From the NCBI RefSeq assembly GCF_964340395.1, contig NC_135549.1, forward strand, positions 17,305,842 through 17,369,841: 64,000 nt of DNA, in the 5' to 3' direction. The translations under genes were made by a program, and so were the position numbers. Below the pieces are notes generated by a model. It was not told the DNA's origin. It saw nothing but the letters and a program-made list of their open reading frames with translations, and made no database searches. Positions 26,023-38,500 of the stretch are shown one piece after another; position 1 is the stretch's first letter; each line of letters begins with the position of its first letter. Origin of the DNA: Glandiceps talaboti. Taxonomy: Eukaryota; Hemichordata; Enteropneusta; Spengelidae.

Positions 26023-27158
26023 ATGTTATTCTGACTCTTGACTGGATCGACATACTGACAATGTTCTGGCAAACAACATTTACAAGCCACACAGTCAGGT
26101 CTCTGCGCTAAAACAGATCTAATAGTAAAAAAAAAAAACATTTGAAATCATATTTGTAGCTCTGCGATAAAAGATACAAACAATGAATTGTTGTGAATCT
26201 ATTGATTTTGGAGCGAAAAGACAATTTTTCACATTATTCCTCCATTTTATGTTGGCTAACAATTTTTATACTCCATAATTGTACTTCTAGCCACATCACA
26301 CTTTTGTGAGTATTTAATTAAATATATTTGATTTGATATAGATTTATCTTTCCTATGGTTATATTCACAAAAAGTTATTCTATTTTTATGCTAAATTTAT
26401 TATTTTGGCACAAAAAGGGATTCAGCAAGATCAGTGAAAATGAGTTAAGAGCTGAAATACATACATTGATAGAATGCCAACAAGTACAACATTGTACAGT
26501 GTTTAGATTGTTGGGAGGAAACTCAAGATGAAGGAACAGACAAGTAAACACAGAGTTGGTCAGATTTAGTAAACAAACTCCTCCTTATCGGCAGTAGGGG
26601 GGGGGGGTATATAAGTAAACAAACAATGCGAATTGATCTAGGGTAGGACAGGAGATGAGATATCTCAGTTAGAGTTTTATCTACAGACTGTCATCAAGTT
26701 CTAGAGGGGAGGGATGTTATATGATAATACTGGTAAACAACCTCATTTCTTTCAGATCGAAGGGATGTCTGTGAATACATGTGCTAATGGTAGAATATAT
26801 CCATGGTCCAAAGAAGTTTATGAAAGGTTGGCAGTTTAGGAGGGGTGTTATCTAGAATAGATGGGGGGGGGGGGGTTGCTGAGGTTTAAAAGGGGTGTTA
26901 TAAACTACCAGTGAAGGGCCAGCTACAATACTAGAATGAAACTCTTGCTTACATTGATTGGTATTTTGAGTGTGTGTAATGTTGATGAATTGATAGTTTC
27001 ATTGCTCATACATGCAGAAAATCCAACCTGTTCCACTCTTTTATACTAAAGAATGTTAACATGTTTTGAATTGTACTGTCTACCATATTAAATTACATGA
27101 AACCGATTTAAGATTATATAATGATTATATATATGTTTCACATAATGTGAGGAAAAGG
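26023..27158. other. gene-free stretch
   Basis: No gene seen. Holds two G runs (11 at 26597, 13 at 26863) and AT-rich unique sequence. Confidence 0.5.
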
Positions 27159-27374
27159 TCATACATACATACATACATACATACATACATACATACATAC
27201 ATACATACATACATACATACATACATACATACATACATACATACACACATACATACATACATACATACATACATACAGACAGACAGACATACAGACACAC
27301 ACACATACATACATACATACACACAGACACACACACACACATACATACATACATACATACATACATACATACAT

Positions 27375-27409
<35 letters not shown>

Positions 27410-27448
27410 TACATACATACATACATACATACATACATACATACATAC

Positions 27449-27479
<31 letters not shown>

Positions 27480-27676
27480 TACATACATACATACATACAT
27501 ACATACATACATACATACATACATACATACATGCATGCATACATACATACATACATACATACATACATACATACACACATACACACATACATACATACAT
27601 ACATACATACATACATACATACATACATACATACATACATACATACATACATACATACATACATACATACATACAT
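27159..27676. repeat. CATA microsatellite, 518 bp
   Basis: Mostly CATA with short CACA and CAGA interruptions. It is the longest simple repeat in the window. Long open frames through it on both strands (His-Thr-Tyr-Ile or Met-Tyr-Val-Cys) are artefacts of the tetranucleotide. Confidence 0.97.
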
Positions 27677-27851
27677 TACAACACAATCTATTTACAAACA
27701 AATCTTTAAATAGCACCCATGCCACGTGTATTAAGGAATAATAAGGGGAAGTGAAAGATGAAGTGTTTATATTATGACAGTTAAAATACAAAGACTTTAT
27801 TTTGGTAACAATTTCTGTGAATGAATTCTCTTTCTATCATGAAATATTACT

Positions 27852-28195
27852 TTAAGTGGTCATATCAATGAAAATTGGCTCTTTAAATATCAATTTTAAT
27901 TGATAAAACAATTTTACTATATAAAGTAAAAGAACATACATCAAGTCCTTCTTTGTAACTCTATAAATTACAAAACATTGGAAAAATTGTGAAATGTTTG
28001 TTATTGTACGTACAATAACAAACTTTGTACACAATGTTCATTTTTTTTTACAATTTTAATACCGTAATATTGAGTGTAAAACATGGACTTGGTGTATGTT
28101 TTTTTAATACTGTATTTCCAAGTAGAAAAATATAGTAAGGTTGTTTTATAAAATCCAAATCCAAAATAAGTATCCATTTGTGATCTATATGACTC
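27852..28195. mobile_element. fold-back element, copy B (inner part only)
   Basis: Its centre is a perfect palindrome at 27997-28022 whose half is TTTGTTATTGTAC; the same 26 bases are at the centre of the 58.7-kb copy. The arms pair (ACTTTAAGTGGTCATAT against ATATGACTCAGT; CAAGTCCTTCTTTGTA against its rough complement) and are homologous to the 58.7-kb arms. The outer ends with CTCTGTTTGATA are missing. Confidence 0.7.
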
Positions 28196-28252
28196 AGTGA
28201 GATTAGGCGCACTACAAATCACCTTTATTATTATTGTTATTATTATTATTAG
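28196..28252 (+). mobile_element. SINE tail fragment
   Basis: GATTAGGCGCACTACAAATC followed by an ATT trinucleotide tail. This is the usual look of 3' ends of tRNA-derived SINEs in marine invertebrates. The head is absent; the fold-back copy directly abuts it. Confidence 0.4.
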
Positions 28253-29950
28253 GCTTCTTTAGGTCTGTTACTATGGTAACACCACATAGAATATACCCAT
28301 TTGTAAAAACGAACAACTATGCCGTGTAAACTCTTGTCTAAACTGGTATACTATAACTTAGAATCCAGTCATGTGGCCATTTTTGGTTCTTGCTTTCCCT
28401 GAGAGCCAAAAATCCCCATGTGACTGAATAAATTGTAGGCTTTATATGTTACAGATGTCATGGTATTGGTAACAAATGTCATGGTAACAAATTAAGTGAT
28501 AAAAGTAATAAAATAATTGTTTCAATCACTGCAATACTATAATTCTTTATCAAATTAAACAAAATTAACAGAAAAAAACCCCAAAAATATTCAAATCTGT
28601 CATTGTAATTTGAAATAAGTAGTGTCCATTTCTGAGTCTATTGGAGATATAAAGTGCCAAGTGACTGATTTTTTTAATGTTAATTTTGAATTATCATAAA
28701 TCACCCCCACCCCCACCCCAACAAAATAAAAAGTAGATAAAGACTAGAGTAGGTTTGTTACTTAGCAATCTCTTCACAACTAATTCAGTTCATGTTAAGG
28801 GCATTTTGTAAAATTCTACGTATATTGCAAAGCAGAAGTGAAATATACATAACTAGATTATGAAGTAATGGTTGCTATTATTTATTAGTATATGTTACTC
28901 TAGGTGATCTTGTAATTACACGTAGCTTTCCGGTATTAAATACTGAATTTTTAACGCAACTGAAGAATTGATGAAAAAAAAATGTCAATGTATTTGACAG
29001 TGTAGTGAAAGAAAAAAAATGTCTTTTAAATAATGAAGTCGTTCTGTAAGAAATTGAGAGAGAAGACTTAGCGATGTACGGTTTGTTCTTTTTAGTCACA
29101 CTGACTATTTAAAAACGATACAGAGGTTACACTAGCATATCCTGATACATAACAACAATACAACACAATTACTGGGAATTCCCTCCCACTTCCTGCACAT
29201 CTATCCATAAGCTTATCACAGTGAAAAGATGAAATCCATCCAATTACTCCATCAGACCATTCTGTTTCCACAGCAACCGATGATGTCATTACGTGGGTGG
29301 ATGTGCTAACAATCTTCACATAGAAAGCAGGCCAGGTGAATGCGAATGCTGAAGACACAGTATTTGACAACGATGGCAATATTTTAAAGAAAATGGCATA
29401 AAATGGAATGCGTTGGAAAAATAAATTTTGAAAGAAGAGAAATTTATGAAATCATTGAACAGAGAAGTAATATAATGAAATTTACAAAGGGGAAATAGGC
29501 AAGCAATGTCAATTCAATGTCATAATGTTGACATTGGGTTTAGCCGGAATAAGCAAGCAAGGATTGGAATGCTATGCCGGATGTTAGAAACACTGCTGTC
29601 AAATGATTCAGAAGGTAACATAACACTGACAATATAAACACAGCCAGTATCCACAACTTCACTCTAATTAAGTCATATTTACAAATATTTCAAACGTCTC
29701 TACATGATATGAGTAACACACATGGATGAAGAAATTTGAATGGTATGCCAACCATCTTGTAGTATGTGCATTCCTCCTTTCAATGGAATATTACAAGTAA
29801 AAGTCACTAAAGGAGCCAAGCAAATCCATCATATTGTCATTAATGTGTAGTTTTACCAAAGCATGAAATGTAGGCCAAAATTTGAATAAAATTGTTACAT
29901 TTCTTTAATATATAAATGATATCTTGCGCTACACACATTCCTGTATTGGC
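28253..29950. other. gene-free stretch
   Basis: No supported gene. An open minus-strand frame at 29092-29379 (95 codons) has no recognisable family and no convincing splice partner. Unique AT-rich sequence. Confidence 0.5.
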
Positions 29951-29954
29951 AATT

Positions 29955-30295
29955 AAATAATTATTTTTTTTAAAGCGATTCTTGTAATTTCTGAGTGCAT
30001 CTCTTTCAATATATTTAATAATTTCATAATTTTTTACTTCATTAGAACAAGTAATTGAGTTATCATTAACAAGATAACGTGAAATGTGTTGGCCATTTAA
30101 ATATAAAATTGCAATATTGCCAAATTCAGCTAAAATTGTTTTTTTTAAAGATACTTAAAATTGTAATTTTTGAGTGCATCTCTTGTCAATATATATATAA
30201 AATGTTATAAATTTCACTTCGTTAGAACAAATTTGAAGTGAGGAATAAATGAGTAATTAAGAAGATAATTTGAAATGTGTCGGCCATTAAAAAAT
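29955..30295. repeat. two-copy tandem duplication, about 180 bp
   Basis: Shared landmarks in both copies are TTTTAAAG, TTGTAATTT.TGAGTGCATC, CAATATAT, TCACTTC-like and TTAGAACAA, AAGATAA..TGAAATGTGT and GGCCATT.AA. Copies have diverged by small indels. Confidence 0.75.
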
Positions 30296-30410
30296 CCCAA
30301 ATTAATTAATCATTACCAGAGGTGAATTACCCATATTATGAAAAATTAATTGACATGTTATAAAACACTTTCATGTAAAATATATTGATAATGGGTAGAA
30401 GTAAAATTCC

Positions 30411-30656
30411 ACTAATACTAGGGATGACTGTTGAATTTATGAGAGCGGTGTAAAGATATCACATGACTCGTCAGACAATTTGTGCAAACATCTTACTCCA
30501 ATAACACAGGAAATTGCCAATTTTTGACTTCAATAGCACTGGACATAAATGGCAAAAACTGTTTAAAATTCAATAACACAGGAGGCAATGTTTTTACTTT
30601 AATTACACAGGACTTAGCAAATGTTTTACTTTAATAACATAAAACATAGCAAATAT
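30411..30656 (+). repeat. long direct repeat, copy 1
   Basis: Starts ACTAATACTAGGGATGACTG and matches copy 2 at 31359 almost base for base for about 240 bp. Inside is a degenerate array of roughly 34-bp units built on AATAACACAGGA and GCAAATGTTTTACTTTAA. A TTTG tract and GTAACACAGTT follow in both copies, so the duplicated block may extend to about 30850. Confidence 0.9.
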
Positions 30657-30880
30657 TTTACTTCTACAAATCTAAAACTGATAATAATTGATGGCAACTG
30701 TTTTAGTACAATAATAGGACGTTATTCAAATATTTTATTCACTCATGTACATATTTTTTTGTTTTTTTATGTTTATTTGTGTACTTGTTGTTTATTTTGT
30801 TTGTTTGTTTGTTTGTTTGTTTGTCTGCTTTCCTTGGTAACACAGTTCATGGACTCACTCTGAGCATAGAGGAGAATGAT

Positions 30881-31140
30881 ATATAATATTCATCTTTAGG
30901 GGCCTTAGGTTTGATAGTTGGGTTCAAACTCTAAATGATAGATAATATTCATGTGTAGGAGCCGCTAGGTTAACCCTCAATGATAGACTGTTCATGTGTA
31001 GAGGCCTCTAGGTTTGTTGGTTGGGTTAAAACCCTCAATGATAGACTGTTCATGTGTAGGGGCCTCTAGGTTTGTTGGTTGGGTTAAAACCCTCAATGAT
31101 AGACTGTTCATGTGTAGGGGCCTCTAGGTTTGTTGGTTGA
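30881..31140 (+). repeat. 58-bp minisatellite, about 4.5 copies
   Basis: Unit: ACCCTCAATGATAGACTGTT, CATGTGTAGGGGCCTCTAGG, TTTGTTGGTTGGGTTAAA. The spacing between successive copies is exactly 58 (30973, 31031, 31089); the leftmost copies are diverged. It lies between the two long direct repeats. Confidence 0.92.
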
Positions 31141-31358
31141 GTTGGTAATGCTCATCTTCAAACTTTATGTCTATACAGACATTGAGGATGATCAGCATAT
31201 ACCACATACATAAAGCCAAACCTAGTCGAGAAATTTGGTGTTGAATATTTCCTCAAGAAGCTCTCTTGATGTAGTGTCACAGCTTCTTATTCAGATAGTG
31301 ATACCAAGACAAGTCACTGGGCCAAGAGATTTGTCATAGTTTCACTATCTCATGCCAA

Positions 31359-31603
31359 ACTAATACTAGGGATGACTGTTGAATTTATGAGAGCGGTGTA
31401 AAGATATCACATGACTCGTCAGACAATTTGTGCAAACATCTTACTCCAATAACACAGGAAATTGCCAATTTTTGACTTCAATAGCACTGGACATAAATGG
31501 CAAAAAATGTTTAAAATTCAATAACACAGGAGGCAATGTTTTTACTTTAATAACACAGAACTTGGCAAATGTTTTACTTTAAAAACACAGGACTTAGCAA
31601 ATG
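31359..31603 (+). repeat. long direct repeat, copy 2
   Basis: Second copy of the 30411 block, 948 bases downstream, with few substitutions (for example CAAAAACTG to CAAAAAATG) and one more tandem unit at its end. A T-rich, TTTG-containing stretch and GTAACACAGTT follow, as after copy 1. Confidence 0.9.
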
Positions 31604-31779
31604 TCAGCAGTTGTAGAAACATTATTTCAACAGTGTACAGGCCTGTATATACATACCGCGGTATATACATGTATCCATGAGTTTAAAATATTTCATTTAC
31701 CTATTTTGTTTGTTTGTTTGTTGTTTTTTTTATTTTTTTTTATTTATTTAGTTATTTGTAACACAGTTGCTAAGAGTGA

Positions 31780-32845
31780 TACAAGCAATATCAGTAATAT
31801 GTTTCATGTACTCCCTGAATGTACATAGAGTATCAACAAATCTTTGTCAAAGACTTGTCCCTAAACTTGTATACTAAAAAATTGTAAACAAATTGTGTGG
31901 TTCCGATTAAGTAGTAGTTCAGGTAGTTATGTTTTCCATATGGTCTCTGTGTTATTGGTTTCTTCTCATCAGATGTACAGCCATTACAGATTGGAAAAAC
32001 AGTTTTATATTGTCAGCTTTCGCATCCACTATTTCTCGCGAGACTTTACAATTTTTGCAATTTTATAATATTTTTTCTCTAATACATAAAAAATGTTTAG
32101 GGTCAGCAGTGAAAAATTAGGTGGGGGTCGGGTATTAACCAGAAGCAAACAATTTCTTTTTAGGCCTAAGTATATTTATTCAAACAAATATGCATGGCCA
32201 TCCTCCAGTTTTAAGTAGCAAGATAATTCATGCATCCAATGTGATCAATGTAGAAGCTTTTACAATGTAAAAATACCTATCACATTCAAATACTACAAAG
32301 CATGTGATTCAGCGGAAAAGGATTGATTTTGACGTTCAACAACAAAGGTTAAAGTTGACCTCAAGTGTAATAATACCTAAAGAAACATCATCTCTGTTAT
32401 TATAGGGATAGATAAACTACACTATTAATTTTCAATGTATTGTATCTCATGACCACAGTTAGTAATTTACAAATATGGCCATCATTGCATAAGCAATTCA
32501 TACTAAATATGCCTTATATTCCTGTGCTATCTTTGCACAAGATCGTAAACAAATTGGCCATCTTTAAATATTGCTATATGGCAAAAATAGGTTGATTTTG
32601 ATATTTGACCTGGAAGCTCAAGGTCAAATCAGATTATACAATCAGAGAGATTATATCTGATAACCAATTGAGGTACTGTTTACAAGGTCCAAGATTTATG
32701 AGTGAAGCCAAAACAAACCTGGACAATCAAATTGGAATCTTGTAGCCCTTGATTGGCTGATGGTATCAAAGGGTATGCACTAAGAAAAACTGAGGGCCAA
32801 GTTTAGACCAAAATCTGCCAAGTAAATAACTTCATATACATTGTA
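31780..32845. other. gene-free stretch
   Basis: Nothing recognised; AT-rich sequence without repeats visible by eye. Confidence 0.5.
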
Positions 32846-32849
32846 ATAT

Positions 32850-33680
32850 AATAGCACACACACCATACCATAGACCAGGGTACAATATTACACAAAACAC
32901 ACATCATACCATATGGTACAATGTACACATACATGTACCACATACCATACAACCATGGTACGATATACATAGCACACATATCATACTACAGACCAATGTC
33001 ATACAATGTACATAGCACACACACCATACCATACCATACCATACCATACAATATCATACCATACCATACACCCATGGTACAATGTACATAGCACACACAC
33101 CATATCATACAACCATGGTACAGTCAGACACAGCACACATCATACCACCATGGTAAAATGTACACAGCAAACACACCATACCATACCATACCATACAACC
33201 ATGGTACAATGTACCACATACAGTACAACGTACACTGCACAGCACACACATACCACACCATACCATACAACCATGGTACAATCAATGTACACAGCACACA
33301 CATACCATAACATAACATAACATAACATAACATAACATAACATAACATAACATAACAAAACATACAACCATGGTACAATGTATCACATACAGGACAATGT
33401 ACACAACACACCATACCATACCATACCATACCATACAACCATGGTACAATGTACACAGCACACACCCTATCATACAACCATGGTACAATGTACCACATAC
33501 AGGACAACGTACACTGCACAGCACACACATACCACACCATACCATACAACCATGGTACAATCAATGTACACAGCACACACATACCACACCATACCATACA
33601 ACCATGGTACAATCAATGTACACAGCACACACATACCATACCATACCATACCACCTTGATACAATGTACACAACACACAT
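32850..33680. repeat. degenerate satellite built on CCATGGTACAAT cassettes
   Basis: Eleven or more copies of ACCATGGTACAATGTAC followed by CACAGCACACACACCATACC, with irregular spacing of about 36-97 bases. One longer module (about 110 bases from ACCATGGTACAATGTACCAC) occurs twice, near 33198 and 33477. An AACAT pentanucleotide tract lies at 33303-33359. Open frames through it are artefacts. Confidence 0.9.
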
Positions 33681-35593
33681 ATCATAACCCTGTAGACCAA
33701 CAAATTCTTTTGCACATAATGCAGTGTCTTTTATTGATATTAGAAAACTGTAATGTACAGTTAACACGTATCACTTGAGTTAAAACCTTGTTGAAATGAC
33801 AAGTCTCGGATTAAAAACTTGAGTCTATAAAAAAGGTGTGTGGAAAATAGGATACGATCCGACAGATGAACAGTGGACTATAACCAGTCACGATATTTTC
33901 TGACTTGGATAACTTTTCTCTTGTCACAAATAGTAACATTAACATTTCTAGAGTATTGCTTGATTTCAACAAAATCAAGTATGAATGAAACCCATAATAA
34001 CAAAGACATGATTAAAGACAATTTTTTTTCATAATACATAATTGTCGGAATTAGCTCTAGTATATTTTATTGCTATATTATCAGTCATTAGAAACTTGGA
34101 AAAAAGTGATGGACTGGGCCTACAGGATTGTGCTCCCCTTACTTTTTTTCATTTTTTTTCTTACATATGTAGTTTTCTGGTCTTGAAAGATTAACTCCCT
34201 TCAGTGAGTTTGATTGTACAGAAACATAAAAAATTTTGATGTTCCAAAAAACTTTCACAAAAGTTCCAAAAAATTTCACGAACAATTGCAAACTAATCCC
34301 AGTTTTAACCCTTAGAATGGATACACAACCGTGTCTCTAATTGACAGAAGTAACAACATTTATTTCAGTTTTGAGATCTTACATGAATAGTTGTGCAAGT
34401 ATGGGTTTTTTAAGACAGTAAGTAAGGTTTGGGAAGTTAGGTGATGTTGGGAGAGGTTGTGAAAAGGGTTCCAATACATCACTAGAATGGATACCATAGT
34501 ATTGTTCTACATATCCCAGAAGACAGATGGACTGATTTTGACTTTCACATTTGTAACTGCTAATTATTTGACTGCATTTCTCTGCTTTAGTGCAGTTTTC
34601 AGGACTAGACTGGAATAGATGGTGGAATCGTAATGCAGCCAATTGTCAGTTTCTTTGCTACTGAAACCCTTGTCTATTCTTCCCCCTTTCAATCACATTC
34701 AATTATTATCTACGGGCGGGTTTTTTCCTTCAAGGCTTTTCTTCTGTCTTCCATTTGGCTGACAGTTGTTTCAAGGATTCTGGCTGTCTAGAGGAATGAC
34801 CTCCTACAGTCTGTCATCAGCTAGAATCTACTTGCCAGTAAGGTTGATACCATGGAAACATCCTTTACAACCATCAAGGGGATTTTCACTAGCCTTGGTT
34901 CATTTTTTATTTTTATTTTTTTTGAGACACAATATTAGAATTCAAAAGATACATCTTGAAACAAGTTTAAACATGTATAATAAATGATGAGAAATGAGAT
35001 GTAAAAAAAAAGCTGTGTGATGAAAACAATGAATTGAAGTAAATTAATCTTTGAAATGGCTCTTGTTGCTAGGGGTGACCATACCCCAGAAACATGCGTA
35101 CACAAGTGTTAAGCAACTGTTTGCAGCTCATGGCCTTGTCACCATCTCCTCACTTGAAGTTCTCACTTATGGTAGATGGTTCCATTCGTGTGACTGAGCA
35201 TCTCAGTGGCAAATTACGAATTCAAATTAGAAAGAAAACAAAAAGAAAACACATGTACATTGCTTTGTTGTACATAGTCGTTGATACAAATGGAGAAAAT
35301 AACAGGCTGTACACAATATACAGAATGCCTTGGTCAATAATATACATACAAAGTTTTTAACATAAAAATCTACACAAAATTTTGAACACTTGATTCTGTT
35401 TTTTTAGAGACTGTCTTTGACCGAGTGTCACAGTGCTATGTCTCCTCTCTCTTTACAAACTGACAAACAAATTCGATGTCAGTTAGTTTTTCCAAAGTTC
35501 TCTTCACTCCTAATCAATCCCTGAACTCATTTGAACAATGCTGATGTCATTTGATTTTCATAGCTTTCACAGCTGTACTTGCTCTTTCTCTCC
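33681..35593 (-). other. 3' flank and probable 3'UTR of the DUSP gene
   Basis: No other gene seen. The minus-strand AATAAA hexamers near 34905-34920 lie in a T-rich tract and could end the DUSP transcript with a 3'UTR of about 0.7 kb; I cannot choose the real site. Confidence 0.4.
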
Positions 35594-38500
35594 TCAGCTT
35601 GGTGAAATGTCAAAGTGAAACTCGTAACTACTTTTCTTGTCTGTGGTACAGGAAAACATTGATGTATCTGGACTCATGCATTTCCTTCCTTCCAGAGCAC
35701 ATGTACATGTGCCTTTCCGACACGGACTGTTACTTAATGTACTTTCAAAGTCTAGTAATTGTCCCATAAAATTGAAGTTTGGCGAGATGTTGGCTTTCCT
35801 CTTCTTGACATAGTCATATGCATCATTGAGTGAAAGAGCCAATTTCTGCATTAAGTACGCCACCGTTACGGTAACAGAACGACTAATACCAGCTAAACAG
35901 TGAACTAAGATACCACATTCGGCTTGCCTTGCTTCTTCTGAAAAACATAAAAGAGAGAGAAATGTTTGGTTAGTTTCTCTGAGTACTTTCATTTTTCTCT
36001 TTTTAAAACACACCTACTCAAAACTTTTTTCTTGTCTATTTTGAAATGATCTCTTTAAAGTACTTGTCACCTTAAGATCACATGACGTTGCCCGCGAAAA
36101 GTCTGACGTACATGAAATAAACCCCTCCTTTCATTCACTGAGCCGATTAGAAAAGCAGCAGCACAGTTAGTGTGGCTAGAATGAGGTGATCAATATGCAG
36201 CTACATTAGCCAAGGACTGCAGTAAGAAAAGGAGTTGTGAATTGACCACATAAAGTATTAAGGTGTGTGTTAGATGAGACACTGACTGAATGCAGACTGA
36301 GCACACACAATACAACAAACAGATGAGCATGAATGAGCATCTATAGAATACTGACACTACCGCTTACAAAGAGGACAAAACAACCGCATTGACAGGATTG
36401 TGAATGGGGTATTTCCAAAGAAGCCTTGTAACATGGCATAATTCATAGATAAATGGGATGGGACAGGCTAGTCAATGCCATTGTCTGGCTATTCAAGTCA
36501 AGATATTGATTATATTAACAATTGTTTATGCCAGTCGTTTAATCAAGACAACTGGTGAAGCAAATCCATCATGACATGAACTTCACAAGGAAAATAACAG
36601 GTGGCCAATTCATACACCTTCATAAGAAAATCAATTTTCCGATTCTTGCCTTTTATAAACACACAACCTCCAACCTGGTCTTTTCCTTTTGTAAGTTTAT
36701 GGATCAACCAAGAGAAAGTATTCTTTATTGCTTCCCCATAAATGTCAAGGCTCTGTCTGTGTGTAGTAGTTAACTATAACAATGTCATACATGACAAAGC
36801 ACTCAGGTTTTCCTTTCAATTCTGATGACCATATTTCAATGCCAACCCTCCTCCCTCCCTCCCTTCACAGGAAGTTGTTGTTTCCTTTCACACACTTTGA
36901 AATTTGAAGGTTGAAATGACACTAGTACTCAGAACTGTCATTACGTAAATAGTCTTTTGAGGTTGACTGTCAGAAGGAACAGGCTATACAAACAACGGTT
37001 TTTAAAGACATGTATGTGTCTATCTTTAATGTCTTCCCCTTGTTGTGAAAGTAGATATGTATGTGCATTTGTGATGCCCTCTGTAATCTTACTCCAGTAT
37101 CATAAACCAAGCAACTATCAAGTTTCCATGACATCGTCATGGTGATGGCATCATTATGAAAATCACTTTCAATCTGAAGGATATCCTTCTACCTTGTAGC
37201 ATATTAACAGGAGCCTCTCAAGTACCCACATTACAACTGGAATTACCCAACTAAAATGCTGTGGTGTATCAAATCAACTTGAAATCATGGACACAATGTA
37301 GCATTTGAGTCTTGCCATTGTAGTACTTTGTCACATTGTGTCATTCTGAAGTAAAACTACTGACAATATAGCCTTCAGTTGAAATCAGGCAGAAAACTAT
37401 TATGGTTTTTATTGATTCACAGACACACTCTTGAATACCTGTTCAATTGTCGTCTTAGATTTGAAGTGACAACTGCTGGAATGAAAGCTAATCTAATTAT
37501 CAATAGCCGGAGGTTGAACTGGTTACCAGTGGTTATACCTAGTTACATGTGAACTTGCCATACAGATTGTGCACCATAATACACTTGTCTATTCCACTAC
37601 CTTCGTTAATTAAGATCACCAATATTTCTCCTGGTTAGTCACACTAAACCTTCCCTTTTCATTCTTTGATAATGTTAGTGTACTATCGTATTACCTGAGC
37701 CAGTAGAGTATACTTATTTTAACAAATTTCCAGATGTGTTGCCTTGGTAACCTAGTCTGATCACACCATACCTCATTGCTCTGAATCTCTATGTTAATCA
37801 TTAATGAAATCATATCATTAACTAAAGCATTGACAATTTGTTACTCATGTTTCTGTAAAGTTGTGTCTTGCCATATCTGTATCATACCATTCTTGTGAAG
37901 TTAAATTATGGAAGTAGGCCAGTTGAGAAAGGTGATAGCATGATCGGAAGGCAGACTTTTAAATTGACATAGGGCAAGCAACTTTACATTGTAAATAGTA
38001 ATGCTGTTTAAAAACACTTGGCTGGCTTCCAACTGCTGAGTCGGCTGCTCCCTACTCTCTCTCTCTTTAGTCATGCATTTATCTAAATTACATACTACGA
38101 ACACTGTCAAATGTTGTGGCCTATTCCGAATAACAGCTCAACCTTTTATACCTGTGTGTCACATAAAACAGGCCCCTCTAAAAAAAAGTTAGTTGCACAC
38201 CAAAACCACACAGACTTGTCATTTCAGTTATAGATTGAACTGGATGGTATGAGGACTTTCTAAGAAAATGTTCATAATGAGACAGGAAATTCACATAACA
38301 AAACATCTAAAATGACAAATAACAATAAAGCAGGACTTTTTGAGTGGAACTTATGGGTTCATTTTCTCCTTACTACAGCTAGAAATTAGAGAGTTTTAAT
38401 TCTGTGTGAAATATGACCGATACTAACTATTACACACTGGGGCACAGCCACACAGGTAAACCACATGGCAATTTCGTCATACATACAGTCACACAGACTA

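Noticed and set aside
29092-29379. 95-codon minus-strand frame with a fairly normal amino-acid mix and an acceptor-like TCTTCAG near its start
   Set aside because: No family recognised, no good donor in phase, and no neighbouring exon; kept only as gene-free sequence.
30411-31603. LTR retrotransposon with two LTRs
   Set aside because: Only about 700 bases between the repeats, filled with a minisatellite; no primer-binding site, polypurine tract or coding sequence.
33006-33778. Overlapping 70-160 codon frames rich in Tyr, His and Thr, or Cys, Val and Met
   Set aside because: They run through the CCATGGTAC satellite on both strands in several frames at once.
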